Position numbers and translations under genes: made by a program | DNA from: Sphingomonas sp. | Lineage (GTDB): Bacteria; Pseudomonadota; Alphaproteobacteria; Sphingomonadales; Sphingomonadaceae | Reading direction: 5' to 3' | DNA: 29,774 nucleotides | NCBI GenBank assembly: GCA_021154945.1 | Contig: JAJNQF010000053.1 | Span: 1 to 29,774, forward strand | Part shown: positions 7,794-15,126 of the stretch, piece after piece | How the letters are laid out: the number at the start of each line of letters is the position of its first letter | How positions within the stretch are numbered: the stretch's first letter is position 1 | The notes under the pieces: generated by a model | The model's input: only the letters and a program-made list of their open reading frames with translations | What the model was told of the DNA's origin: nothing | Databases searched by the model: none

Positions 7794-8096
7794 CCGTCAG
7801 ACGTGCCGCCCCGACCAGCAATTCGTACATTCTGTCTGGTCGGGTAGCGCCGTCTCACCGCAGAAATGACACATTCCGCCATCTCGAAAATGCGTTCGAG
7901 CGTGCTGCGCAAGCGGAGGTAGGGGGTCGATCTGCCGGAGTAGCTTTAGTGCCGATCGCCAAATTGCCGCCAACCAATTGAACACTGCTTCGCCCCCGCG
8001 ATTACTGCGCGTTTCAGCGCCGTCTGACACGCCTTCGCAAGCCACAACCGGGTTTGCAACAATGAACACAATGACGTCGGTCAAGAGGATTGCGCC
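7794..8096. other. 303-nt gap between SGNH gene and gpR
   Basis: No convincing rightward gene is present. A 9-bp inverted repeat (CCCGACCAG at 7810-7818 and CTGGTCGGG at 7836-7844, 17-nt loop) follows the SGNH stop and might act in termination or processing, though no T tract follows. A leftward 95-codon ORF (8084 to 7797) ends in a Cys-x2-Cys...Cys-x2-Cys pattern, but its status is doubtful. No copy of the 21-bp late dyad is present, so R and S may be read from upstream. Confidence 0.5.
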
Positions 8097-8597
8097 GTGA
8101 AGAAGCCGGACAGTTTGAAGAAAATGTTGCAGCGGTTCGTCCCGACACTCGCGGCCGATCCAGCGAAATTATCTTTGTTCGTCGACAAAGGGCGGATTGC
8201 TGCGCGGGCAGGCGGAACACTGTCGCTTGAGTACCGGTACACGTTGAACATCGTCGTGGAAGACTATGCCGGGGCGGTCGACGATCTGATGGTACCGCTC
8301 CTTGCATGGCTTGCTGAGCATCAACCCGACCGGCTCGAGGGGACCGACCCCGAGCCTTTCACGTTCGAATCCGAACTGCTCGACGCCGATAGCGCCGACG
8401 TCTCGATCAGCATCGAACTGACCGAGGCGGTCCGCGTCACCCCAAAAGAGGGCGGCGGGTTCGATGCGGACCACCTCGAAGAGCCGCGTGACCTCGACGA
8501 GTTTCCCGGCGTGTGCTGCGTGAACCTCTGGCAGCTGTTCATGCGCGATCAGCTGGTCGCGCAGACGTCCGACCCCGCATTCGTGCCCAACGCATGA
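8097..8597 (+). CDS. R: Tail completion protein gpR
   Basis: The 166-aa product matches the P2 gpR family: an N-terminal helix, the core LEYRYTLNIVVEDYAGAVDD (about 43-62), and VPLLAWLAEHQPDRL directly after. gpR works with gpS in finishing the tail at the head-proximal end. The GTG start at 8097 is preceded by AAGAGGA at suitable spacing. The stop overlaps the gpS start (ATGA), and R-S adjacency is conserved across P2-like phages. Confidence 0.9.
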   Translation: MKKPDSLKKMLQRFVPTLAADPAKLSLFVDKGRIAARAGGTLSLEYRYTLNIVVEDYAGAVDDLMVPLLAWLAEHQPDRLEGTDPEPFTFESELLDADSADVSISIELTEAVRVTPKEGGGFDADHLEEPRDLDEFPGVCCVNLWQLFMRDQLVAQTSDPAFVPNA

Positions 8598-9055
8598 GCG
8601 ACGATCTCGCCCAGATCGAGCAGTTCGCCGGTGCGCTGTTGCGCCGCGTCGATTCAGGCGAGCGTCGCAAAATCCTGCGCCTGATGGCGCGGACGCTTCA
8701 GCGCAGCCAATCGGCCCGTATCGCTCGGCAGCAGGATCCTGACGGTCAGCCCTATGCGGCGCGCAAGGCGCAGCCCACCGGGCGGCTGCGCCGAAAGGGC
8801 ACGATCAAGCGCAAAGCGATGTTCCGCAAACTCCGCAACGCCTCGAATTTGCAGGCCGGATCGTCGGACATCGAAGCATGGGTCGGCTTCAGCGGGCGAG
8901 CTGCGCAAATCGCGCGCGTTCACCAGCAAGGGCTTGATGATGTCCCGTCCAAGGGGCGAAAGCCGGTACGCTATGCGCGCCGAGTGCTTCTCGGCGACAC
9001 TGAAGCGGAGCGTCAGGCGATGCTCAACATCGTCTTTGCCCAATTGACGCTTTAA
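8594..9055 (+). CDS. S: Tail completion / virion morphogenesis protein gpS
   Basis: The 153-aa product belongs to the gpS (phage virion morphogenesis) family: an N-terminal helical region, the basic QQDPDGQPYAARK segment typical of the family, RRKGTIKRKAMFRKL, and a C-terminal GFSGRAAQIARVHQQG motif. It partners gpR at the tail terminus. The start at 8594 overlaps the gpR stop by 4 nt; a longer in-frame start inside R is rejected. The following 114 nt are AT-rich and lead into the acyltransferase. Confidence 0.88.
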   Translation: MSDDLAQIEQFAGALLRRVDSGERRKILRLMARTLQRSQSARIARQQDPDGQPYAARKAQPTGRLRRKGTIKRKAMFRKLRNASNLQAGSSDIEAWVGFSGRAAQIARVHQQGLDDVPSKGRKPVRYARRVLLGDTEAERQAMLNIVFAQLTL

Positions 9056-9169
9056 GTTATTTTTTTACAATACTGGCAGAAGCATCATTTTGGGACTTTG
9101 ATCTTTGAAAGACTTCTCAACCGGATCATTGCCGCTATAGACCAGCGAAATTCTGGTGGGGGCCGGGGA

Positions 9170-10306
9170 ATGAAGCACGCATACAAAACGCTCGATGCGC
9201 TACGGGGTGTAGCCGCCTTAGCTGTCGTCGTCTTTCACGCTAAACGTTTGCTGGGTTGGAGCGCGATCCCAAGCGGCTACCTTGCGGTTGATTTCTTTTT
9301 CTTACTCAGCGGTTTCGTGATTGCACACGCTTACGACACGCGTCTCACGACGCAGCTGTCCGCGACGCATTTCATTTGGCAGCGCTTTATCAGATTTTAC
9401 CCATTGTATTTCGCGGGCTTTGTAGCTGGCTTGCTGTATGAGTTGGGACTTGTCGCGACACATAACCCCGGAGCGATCTCCTTACCGACGATACTAGCTG
9501 CCGCATGTGCCGCTTTTGTCTTTATGCCATTTCCTTTTGCGCAACGTGACGGGAATATATTTGCATTCAACATACCGTCGTGGTCGCTGTTCTACGAGCT
9601 TGCTGTCAACGCTCTATATGCGATATTCTTTAGGCACCTCAAAGCCCCTGTTCTTGCTACAATCATGGTGGCGAGCGGATCGGTTTTTGCGTTCGCTATC
9701 ATTCTAGAAGGCACCGGCGACTTCGGGGCATTGGCTGCTGACTCACTCGTTGCCATTCCGCGTACCATGTTTTCATTTTCAGCAGGTCTACTACTCTACA
9801 GGTCGAAGGTCACAGGGCCCAAGGTTCCGAAGATTTTGATTTTCGGAATGCTGGTTATCCCGATGCTCATTCCCATCAATGCCGCCGGAAACATCGTATT
9901 TGTCTTCGCTATCAGTCCGCTGATTGTCATGTTTGCATCGGCTACAGAGCCGGGGCCAAAATCAGTCAAGACCTTTGAGTATCTTGGTCTGATATCATTT
10001 CCGATTTACGCAATACACCGACCGGTGTTGGCGTTCGTACAGACATTCGCGGACCGTCTATCTTTACCCCCGCTTGTCGCATTGTGTGTCGCTGTGATAT
10101 TTCTCGTCCTGCTCGGTCCTGCAGTCGAGCGGTACTATGATCGCCCCGTTCGAAAATTGCTCAGCGGCCGCACGCGAGGCGCAATAAAGAAGCAAACACC
10201 CAGTGCGGGGGAAGTCACACCCGCACACTTAGATTCGAATACATTGCCAAGATCATCGCCTGAGTTGCGCACAGAGGCTCCCCTCCGTATCCCAAAAGGG
10301 CTGTGA
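9170..10306 (+). CDS. Membrane acyltransferase (acyltransferase family 3, OafA-like)
   Basis: The 378-aa product has about ten hydrophobic segments and the N-terminal signature KTLDALRGVAALAVVVFHA, placing it in the integral-membrane acyltransferase family that O-acetylates surface polysaccharides (H24 is the family's conserved His). RFIRFYPLYFAG and FNIPSWSLFYEL are further family signatures. The ATG at 9170 is chosen because GGGG lies just upstream and the family motif begins a few residues later; a TTG at 9098 would add 24 residues. Base composition is clearly more AT-rich than the flanking tail genes, as in a recently acquired moron. A possible -10 (TATAGA, 9136-9141) precedes it. Likely serotype conversion or superinfection exclusion. 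Confidence 0.88.
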   Translation: MKHAYKTLDALRGVAALAVVVFHAKRLLGWSAIPSGYLAVDFFFLLSGFVIAHAYDTRLTTQLSATHFIWQRFIRFYPLYFAGFVAGLLYELGLVATHNPGAISLPTILAAACAAFVFMPFPFAQRDGNIFAFNIPSWSLFYELAVNALYAIFFRHLKAPVLATIMVASGSVFAFAIILEGTGDFGALAADSLVAIPRTMFSFSAGLLLYRSKVTGPKVPKILIFGMLVIPMLIPINAAGNIVFVFAISPLIVMFASATEPGPKSVKTFEYLGLISFPIYAIHRPVLAFVQTFADRLSLPPLVALCVAVIFLVLLGPAVERYYDRPVRKLLSGRTRGAIKKQTPSAGEVTPAHLDSNTLPRSSPELRTEAPLRIPKGL

Positions 10307-10319
10307 CCTGATTTTTTTT
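10270..10319 (+). terminator. Possible terminator after acyltransferase
   Basis: Just inside and after the acyltransferase stop, CACAG (10270-10274) can pair with CTGTG (10301-10305), with CCC-AAAA-GGG inside the loop, followed 6 nt later by eight Ts (10312-10319). The stem is weak, so this is tentative, but a T8 run is rare in this GC-rich window. Confidence 0.4.
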
Positions 10320-10404
10320 CTTTGAGGTCTGATGCCGTTGGCTGCGGACAGATTATCAGCCTGTACGAGCCACGCCGCCTCCGAAGCCGGCCATCCTGTT
10401 AAAT

Positions 10405-10425
10405 GTGTGAAATCTTGTCTCACAC
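10405..10425 (+). promoter_or_regulatory. Putative Ogr-type late activator site upstream of gpJ
   Basis: A 21-bp dyad has outer arms GTGTGA and TCACAC (full arms GTGTGAAATC and TGTCTCACAC around one central base). It shares GTGTG...CACAC and spacing with the sites at 202-222 and 14114-14134. Its centre lies 56 nt before the gpJ ATG. It marks a separate late transcription unit beginning at J. Confidence 0.7.
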
Positions 10426-10470
10426 CCGAGCGGGATGGCGCACCGGTGACCTGACCGACGACATGGCCCA

Positions 10471-11370
10471 ATGGCCGAGCCGTCCACCTTCACCGCCGTC
10501 GATCTATCGCGCCTGCCAGCGCCGACGATCGTCGAGACCCTCGATTTCGATACCATCTATGGTCAGATGCTGGCGCAGTTCGTTGCACTGGTTCCCGACT
10601 TCGACGCCACGGTCGAATCTGATCCCGCCGTCAAACTGCTGCAGGTCGCAGCCTACCGCGAGATGCTTCTACGCGCCCGCGTGAACGATGCGGCGCGGGC
10701 GGTCATGCCGGCTTACGCCATAGGTGCGGACCTCGATAACCTCGCGGCGCTCATGGGCGTGGCTCGGCTTGTCATCACACCGGCCAACGAACAGATCGGT
10801 GCTGTGGCAGTTTTCGAAAGCGACGAGGATTTTCGCCGACGTTTCGTCCTGGCACCGGAGGGCTATTCGGTCGCGGGGCCGGAAGGCGCGTACATTTTCC
10901 ATTCGCTGTCGGCCTCGTCGGACGTTCTCGACGCCAGCGCGACGAGTCCGACCATCGGCGAAGTCCGTCTGACTATCCTTGCGCGCGCCGGTACCGGCAT
11001 CGCTTCCGCAGAGCTGCTCGCCGCAGTTCTTGCCTACGTCTCTGCCGAGACCCGCCGCCCGCTAACCGACTATGTCACGATTCAGTCGGCGGAGATCGTC
11101 CAGTATGCGGTCGAGGCGGAGATCAGGACGTTCGCCGGCCCTGATGGCTCAATCGTCATCGCCGAAGCGCGGGCACGTCTCGCCGCCTACATCGCCAACT
11201 CGCACCGCCTCGGTCGCGACATCACCCGCTCGGGCATCTTTGCGGCGCTCCATGTCGAGGGCGTGCAGAACGTCGTCCTGACTAGCCCCGCGGCCGACGT
11301 CGTTCTCGATCGAACGCAGGCCGGATGGTGCACAGGGACGAACGTCGTGCATGCCGGGCTGGGCGAGTGA
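10471..11370 (+). CDS. J: Baseplate assembly protein gpJ
   Basis: The 299-aa product matches the P2 gpJ family, a baseplate wedge component. Characteristic segments are LVPDFDATVESDPAVKLLQV, YREMLLRARVNDAARAVMPA and LDNLAALMGV in the first third, followed by repeated beta domains. The start at 10471 has no Shine-Dalgarno sequence and lies 56 nt from the centre of the upstream late-activator dyad, which would put transcription start near the AUG. The stop overlaps the gpI start (GTGA). In P2, J follows W; here it precedes V. Confidence 0.93.
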   Translation: MAEPSTFTAVDLSRLPAPTIVETLDFDTIYGQMLAQFVALVPDFDATVESDPAVKLLQVAAYREMLLRARVNDAARAVMPAYAIGADLDNLAALMGVARLVITPANEQIGAVAVFESDEDFRRRFVLAPEGYSVAGPEGAYIFHSLSASSDVLDASATSPTIGEVRLTILARAGTGIASAELLAAVLAYVSAETRRPLTDYVTIQSAEIVQYAVEAEIRTFAGPDGSIVIAEARARLAAYIANSHRLGRDITRSGIFAALHVEGVQNVVLTSPAADVVLDRTQAGWCTGTNVVHAGLGE

Positions 11371-11912
11371 CGCTACTCCCACCTAACGCCACCGCGCTTG
11401 AGCGCGCGATCGAGGCGAGCATGGCGCAACTGGCGGGCGTGCCGGTGCCGCTGCGGTCGCTCTGGAACCCCGACACGTGCCCGGTCGAGCTGCTGCCCTA
11501 TCTCGCATGGGGCCTGTCGATCGACACGTGGTCGAGTGACTGGTCGGAAGCGATCAAACGTGCACGCGTGCGCCAAGCGCTGCCGATCCAGCGTCGCAAA
11601 GGCACAGCCTCGTCGGTCCGCGACGTCGTCGAGTCCTTCGGTGGATCCGTTGCCGTGCGCGAATGGTGGCAGATGACGCCGCCCGGCGACCCGCACACGT
11701 TCAATCTGCTGCTCAACATCACCGACCGGAGCGGTGCGCCTGTCGATGCCGCGTTCGTCGATGCTGTGATCGCCGAGGTCTACCGCACCAAACCGGTGCG
11801 CTCGCACTTCACCTTTAGCCAAGCGCTCAACGCCACCGCCGGCATCGTGCCCGTTGCAGCCGCGCGTCCTGCCGTTTTCGCCCGCCTCACCATGACCGCA
11901 CCCGCGGCCTGA
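11367..11912 (+). CDS. I: Tail protein gpI (baseplate wedge)
   Basis: The 181-aa product has the gpI family pattern: LWNPDTCPVELLPYLAWGLS (about 33-52), then SIDTWSSDWSEAIKRA, and the later RRKGTASSVRDVVESFGG. gpI connects the baseplate wedge to the fibre. The GTG start at 11367 overlaps the gpJ stop by 4 nt; the alternative ATG at 11325 lies within J and is less likely. It is followed after 12 nt by the tail fibre gene, keeping the J-I-H order of P2. Confidence 0.92.
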   Translation: MTLLPPNATALERAIEASMAQLAGVPVPLRSLWNPDTCPVELLPYLAWGLSIDTWSSDWSEAIKRARVRQALPIQRRKGTASSVRDVVESFGGSVAVREWWQMTPPGDPHTFNLLLNITDRSGAPVDAAFVDAVIAEVYRTKPVRSHFTFSQALNATAGIVPVAAARPAVFARLTMTAPAA

Positions 11913-11924
11913 CTCGGAGAGATC

Positions 11925-13841
11925 ATGTCGATCGTTCTACGCATCACCGACGCCGGCCGCGCCGCGCTCGTCAACGCCGCCCGCGACGGCACTAACGCCG
12001 TGCGGATTGCATCCGTTGGTGTCACCCCCACCGCGATCGTCGCCGCGGCAAACACCGCCGCGCTGCCGGACGAGGTAAAGCGGATCGAGACAATCTCGGG
12101 TGCGGGTGTCGCGGCCGATGTTATTCATCTGGTCGTGCGAGACGAAAGCGCCGATACCTACACGGTGCGCAGCTTTGCGTTGTACCTTACAGACGGCACG
12201 CTGTTCGCTTCTTATGGGCAGGCCGCGCCGATCATCGAAAAGTCGGCCGGCGCACTGCTACTGCTCGCGATCGACGCGACGTTGCTCGACGTCGCCGCCA
12301 GCCAGATTACGTTCGGTAATGCGAACTTCCTCAACCCGCCCGCTACCACCACGACGGCCGGTGTGATCGAGCTGGCGACCGATGCCGAAGCCACCGCGCT
12401 GACCGACGCTGTCCGCGCGCTCACCCCGAAGAACATGGCGGCGATCTTTACTGCGGCAAATGTCCTGTCCCGCCTGCTGTCGGTCGATGGCGCGGGATCA
12501 GGACTCGACGCGGATCTGCTCGATGGTCGTCACGCCACCGACTTCGTTTTGCGAGCCGGCGACAACTTCGCGGGTCCGGTCGGCATCCGACACGAGGGGC
12601 TGGCAGCGGGCTTGCGGATCTCGGACGGCACGAACGGTTACGGCTTCATGCAGTTCGGCGAGGCGTCCGATGCCAACGTATCGCTCAACTGGTACATGGG
12701 GTCGTCCGCTGACAATGCCTTCAGCATTTACCAAGGGCAGTTCGGGTTCGGTCAGCTACGGTTGCGCGTCACGCCGACGACGATCGCGTTCAACGGGTCG
12801 ATGCTGTGGACTACGGCGAACGACGGCGCGGGGTCCGGGCTCGATGCGGATCTGCTCGATGGCCAGCAAGGCACCTGGTACACGGACATCACGGCTCGCC
12901 TCGGCTATACGGCGATGGACGCGTCGACGTTCACCGGCGCGAACGTCATCTCTCGTATGCTGACAGTTGACGGTGCCGGGTCGGGCCTGGACGCGGATAT
13001 GCTCGACGGTCGGCAAGGCAACGAGTTCGCACTGCTCGCAGGAGCTGCATTCACCGCTCCGATCAGCGCGCCCTCGGGCACGATCGGCAGCGTGACCGGC
13101 GACGGCGACGGCAACCTGCTAGTCGGCGTTTTCAGCGGTACCGCGCACGTCCTCGCCAAGGGCGGTGCGGAGAACGCGCAGCACACCGGCTTCCTAGGGC
13201 CGAACGGCTATATCGCCACCTTCAACATCGCAACCGAATCGGGGCAGAGCGCAGCCCCGTCAGCCTTCTTCCTCTCAAAGAACAACAGCACCGGGCGGTC
13301 GATCAACGCGGCCGGCACGATCAATGCCAGCGGCGCGGATTATGCCGAGTATATGCAGAAGGCAGAAGGCTGCTGCCCGATCGCTGCCGGCGACGTGTGC
13401 GGCATCGACGCGAACGGCGAACTGGTGACGAGCTGGTCGCAGGCGCTGAGCTTCGTCGTGAAGTCGGACCAGCCGGGCTTCGTCGGCAACGACACCTATG
13501 GCGCACATCTGGGCGAACGCCCGACCGCGCCGACCGACGGGACTGCAGACGACTTGGCGTTCGCCTATGATGCCTATGTCGCGGAGCTGGCTGCATTCGA
13601 GGAAGCCCTTGAGGCGGCACGTGCCAACGTCGATCGGATCGCGTTCTGCGGGCAGGTTCCGGTCGCGGTCAGTGGCCCGTTTGCGGTCGGCGATTACGTC
13701 GTGGCGACGGAGGAGGGCGGCGGGATCAAGGCTGTCGCCATCCCGTCCGCCAAGATCACATTCGCCCAGTATCGCAAGCGTCTCGGCAAGGTCTGGGCGG
13801 TGCGTGACGGTCGCGCGTGGATCGACGTCCAGCACGGCTGA
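11925..13841 (+). CDS. H: Tail fibre protein gpH-like, with C-terminal chaperone-like domain
   Basis: The 638-aa product begins with the P2 gpH-type attachment domain (RITDAGRAALVNAARDG...) that docks on gpI, followed by TTTAGVIELATDAEATALTD, the linker seen in many fibres. Three copies of DGAGSGLDAD(L/M)LDG occur at about residues 187-203, 299-315 and 348-364 and mark repeated shaft modules; the middle part carries the variable receptor-binding region. The C-terminus starts with SGADYAEYMQKAEGC, resembling the intramolecular-chaperone/peptidase G2-type end of self-processing fibres. This fits the absence of a gpG-type assembly chaperone downstream. RBS GGAGAG lies upstream of the ATG. Confidence 0.87.
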   Translation: MSIVLRITDAGRAALVNAARDGTNAVRIASVGVTPTAIVAAANTAALPDEVKRIETISGAGVAADVIHLVVRDESADTYTVRSFALYLTDGTLFASYGQAAPIIEKSAGALLLLAIDATLLDVAASQITFGNANFLNPPATTTTAGVIELATDAEATALTDAVRALTPKNMAAIFTAANVLSRLLSVDGAGSGLDADLLDGRHATDFVLRAGDNFAGPVGIRHEGLAAGLRISDGTNGYGFMQFGEASDANVSLNWYMGSSADNAFSIYQGQFGFGQLRLRVTPTTIAFNGSMLWTTANDGAGSGLDADLLDGQQGTWYTDITARLGYTAMDASTFTGANVISRMLTVDGAGSGLDADMLDGRQGNEFALLAGAAFTAPISAPSGTIGSVTGDGDGNLLVGVFSGTAHVLAKGGAENAQHTGFLGPNGYIATFNIATESGQSAAPSAFFLSKNNSTGRSINAAGTINASGADYAEYMQKAEGCCPIAAGDVCGIDANGELVTSWSQALSFVVKSDQPGFVGNDTYGAHLGERPTAPTDGTADDLAFAYDAYVAELAAFEEALEAARANVDRIAFCGQVPVAVSGPFAVGDYVVATEEGGGIKAVAIPSAKITFAQYRKRLGKVWAVRDGRAWIDVQHG

Positions 13842-13876
13842 CCCGCCATTCTCCCACCCTACCGAAAGGATAAGCG

Positions 13877-14104
13877 ATGAACATCACGATTGGCGAGCAT
13901 GACGCCGCCTCCCGCACCGTCTCCGCTACATTTGCCAGCGGCGACGTCGTCCACCAGCGCAGCGTGAACGCATGCTACGAAAAATCCGGCGCGTATGATC
14001 CGGTCGCGACCGCTGCCCGCATCGACGAAGTCGGCCGCGGCGTGGCGGTGAAGATCGGCCTCGGTGTTATCGCCAATGATCCGGAGCCGACCGCCGCTGA
14101 CTGA
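13877..14104 (+). CDS. Small hypothetical protein downstream of the fibre
   Basis: The 75-aa product (MNITIGEHDAASRT...) has no family I can name with certainty. The first half looks like a small beta unit (RTVSATFASGDVVHQRSVNACY) and the second half a helix plus strand. AAAGGA precedes the ATG at good spacing, and codon use matches the neighbours, so it is probably real. The position after fibre H is where P2 has the fibre assembly gene G, but size and sequence do not resemble gpG. A fibre-tip or baseplate accessory is possible. Confidence 0.72.
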   Translation: MNITIGEHDAASRTVSATFASGDVVHQRSVNACYEKSGAYDPVATAARIDEVGRGVAVKIGLGVIANDPEPTAAD

Positions 14105-14113
14105 CCCCTTCGG

Positions 14114-14134
14114 GTGTGGGATCACATTCCACAC
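14114..14134 (+). promoter_or_regulatory. Putative Ogr-type late activator site upstream of gpV
   Basis: A 21-bp dyad has left arm GTGTGGGATC, central A and right arm CATTCCACAC. It is the exact reverse complement of the 202-222 site except at the central base. Its centre lies 46 nt before the ATG at 14170 and 58 nt before the alternative ATG at 14182. It marks the start of the V-W-FI-to-D late unit. Confidence 0.74.
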
Positions 14135-14169
14135 CCGCCCGACCGCGCGCAGGCCAGATCGCCGCGCCA

Positions 14170-14751
14170 ATGTCCCGCGTCATGCACGCGCTCCCTGATC
14201 CCCGCCGTATTATCGGCAACATCGTCCGCATCGGCACGATCGAGTCCGTCGATCTTGCCGATGCGACGTGCCGCGTGCGCGTAGGTGAGATCGTCACCGG
14301 CGATGTCTGCTGGATCGTGCAGCGTGCCGGCAACACCCGGATCTGGTCGCCACCCACGGTCGGCGAGCAATGCCTCCTGATCTGCCCCGAGGGCGACACC
14401 GATGGCGGTGTCGCGATCCTCGGCCTGTTCTCCGACGCCATGCCCGCACCGTCGAGCGACGACATCGACCTGATCCGTTTCGGCGACGGGGCGATCGTCT
14501 CCTATGACGCGACGGCGCACTTGCTCGTCGCGCAGCTCCCTGCCGGTGGGAGGGTGCAGATCGATGCGCCGGCCGGCGTGACCATCGCCGGCCCCGTCAA
14601 GATTATCGGACCAGTGACGGTCACTGGCGATGTCGACATCACCGGCAAGGCCACCGCCAGCGACGACGTGGTCGGCGGTGGCAAGAGCCTCAAGAGCCAT
14701 AAGCACCTCGGCGTCCAGACGGGCGGCGGTGTCTCGGGCACGCCGCAATGA
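14170..14751 (+). CDS. V: Baseplate spike protein gpV
   Basis: The 193-aa product is the P2-type central spike: an N-terminal OB-fold region (IVRIGTIESVDLADATCRVR), then a beta-helix stretch of alternating hydrophobic residues (VKIIGPVTVTGDVDITGK), and a C-terminal tip ending SHKHLGVQTGGG. The His-x-His pair (H177, H179) matches the iron-binding HxH motif at the apex of P2 and related spikes. Starts at 14170 or 14182 (MHALPD) are both possible, and neither has a Shine-Dalgarno sequence; the second fits better if transcription begins about 55 nt from the upstream dyad. The stop overlaps gpW (ATGA). Confidence 0.92.
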   Translation: MSRVMHALPDPRRIIGNIVRIGTIESVDLADATCRVRVGEIVTGDVCWIVQRAGNTRIWSPPTVGEQCLLICPEGDTDGGVAILGLFSDAMPAPSSDDIDLIRFGDGAIVSYDATAHLLVAQLPAGGRVQIDAPAGVTIAGPVKIIGPVTVTGDVDITGKATASDDVVGGGKSLKSHKHLGVQTGGGVSGTPQ

Positions 14752-15116
14752 ACGGCATGAGCGTTGCGACCGGCAAGCTGCTCGATGGTGTCGCGCACAT
14801 TCGTCAGTCGATCGGCGATATCCTCTCGACGCCGATCGGCACACGCGTCGGCCGGCGCGATTACGGCTCACTGCTTCCCGAGCTGGTCGACCAGCCGATG
14901 AACGCGCTCGGTCGCATGCGCCTGATGGCGGCAACCGTGCTGGCGATCCAGCGCTGGGAACCGCGCGTCAAACTATCGGCCGTGGCGATTCAGCAGACCG
15001 GCCCCGCCGCGTTCGCCGCGGTCCTCGATTGCCAGCGCACCGACGTCACCGGTTCGAAAGCCCGCGCCCGTCTCACCGTCCCGCTGCCGAGCAGCAGCAT
15101 CACTGTTTACGCCTGA
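14748..15116 (+). CDS. W: Baseplate wedge protein gpW (gp25-like)
   Basis: The 122-aa product has the gp25/gpW signature: HIRQSIGDILSTPIGTRVGR (about 19-38), then RRDYGSLLPELVDQPMN. This family forms the wedge core that nucleates sheath polymerisation in contractile tails. It is coupled to gpV by a 4-nt overlap, with V-W adjacency as in P2, but J and I have been moved upstream of V, so the sheath gene follows W directly after 10 nt. Confidence 0.93.
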   Translation: MNGMSVATGKLLDGVAHIRQSIGDILSTPIGTRVGRRDYGSLLPELVDQPMNALGRMRLMAATVLAIQRWEPRVKLSAVAIQQTGPAAFAAVLDCQRTDVTGSKARARLTVPLPSSSITVYA

Positions 15117-15126
15117 AGGAGCCACC

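Noticed and set aside
9098..9169. TTG start extending the acyltransferase by 24 residues
   Set aside because: The ATG at 9170 has a GGGG ribosome site and directly precedes the family N-terminal signature.
12483..13020. Repeats in the fibre gene as a CRISPR-like or insertion-sequence repeat
   Set aside because: The three similar stretches are in frame and encode the same peptide module, so they are protein repeats; no spacers, terminal repeats or transposase are present.
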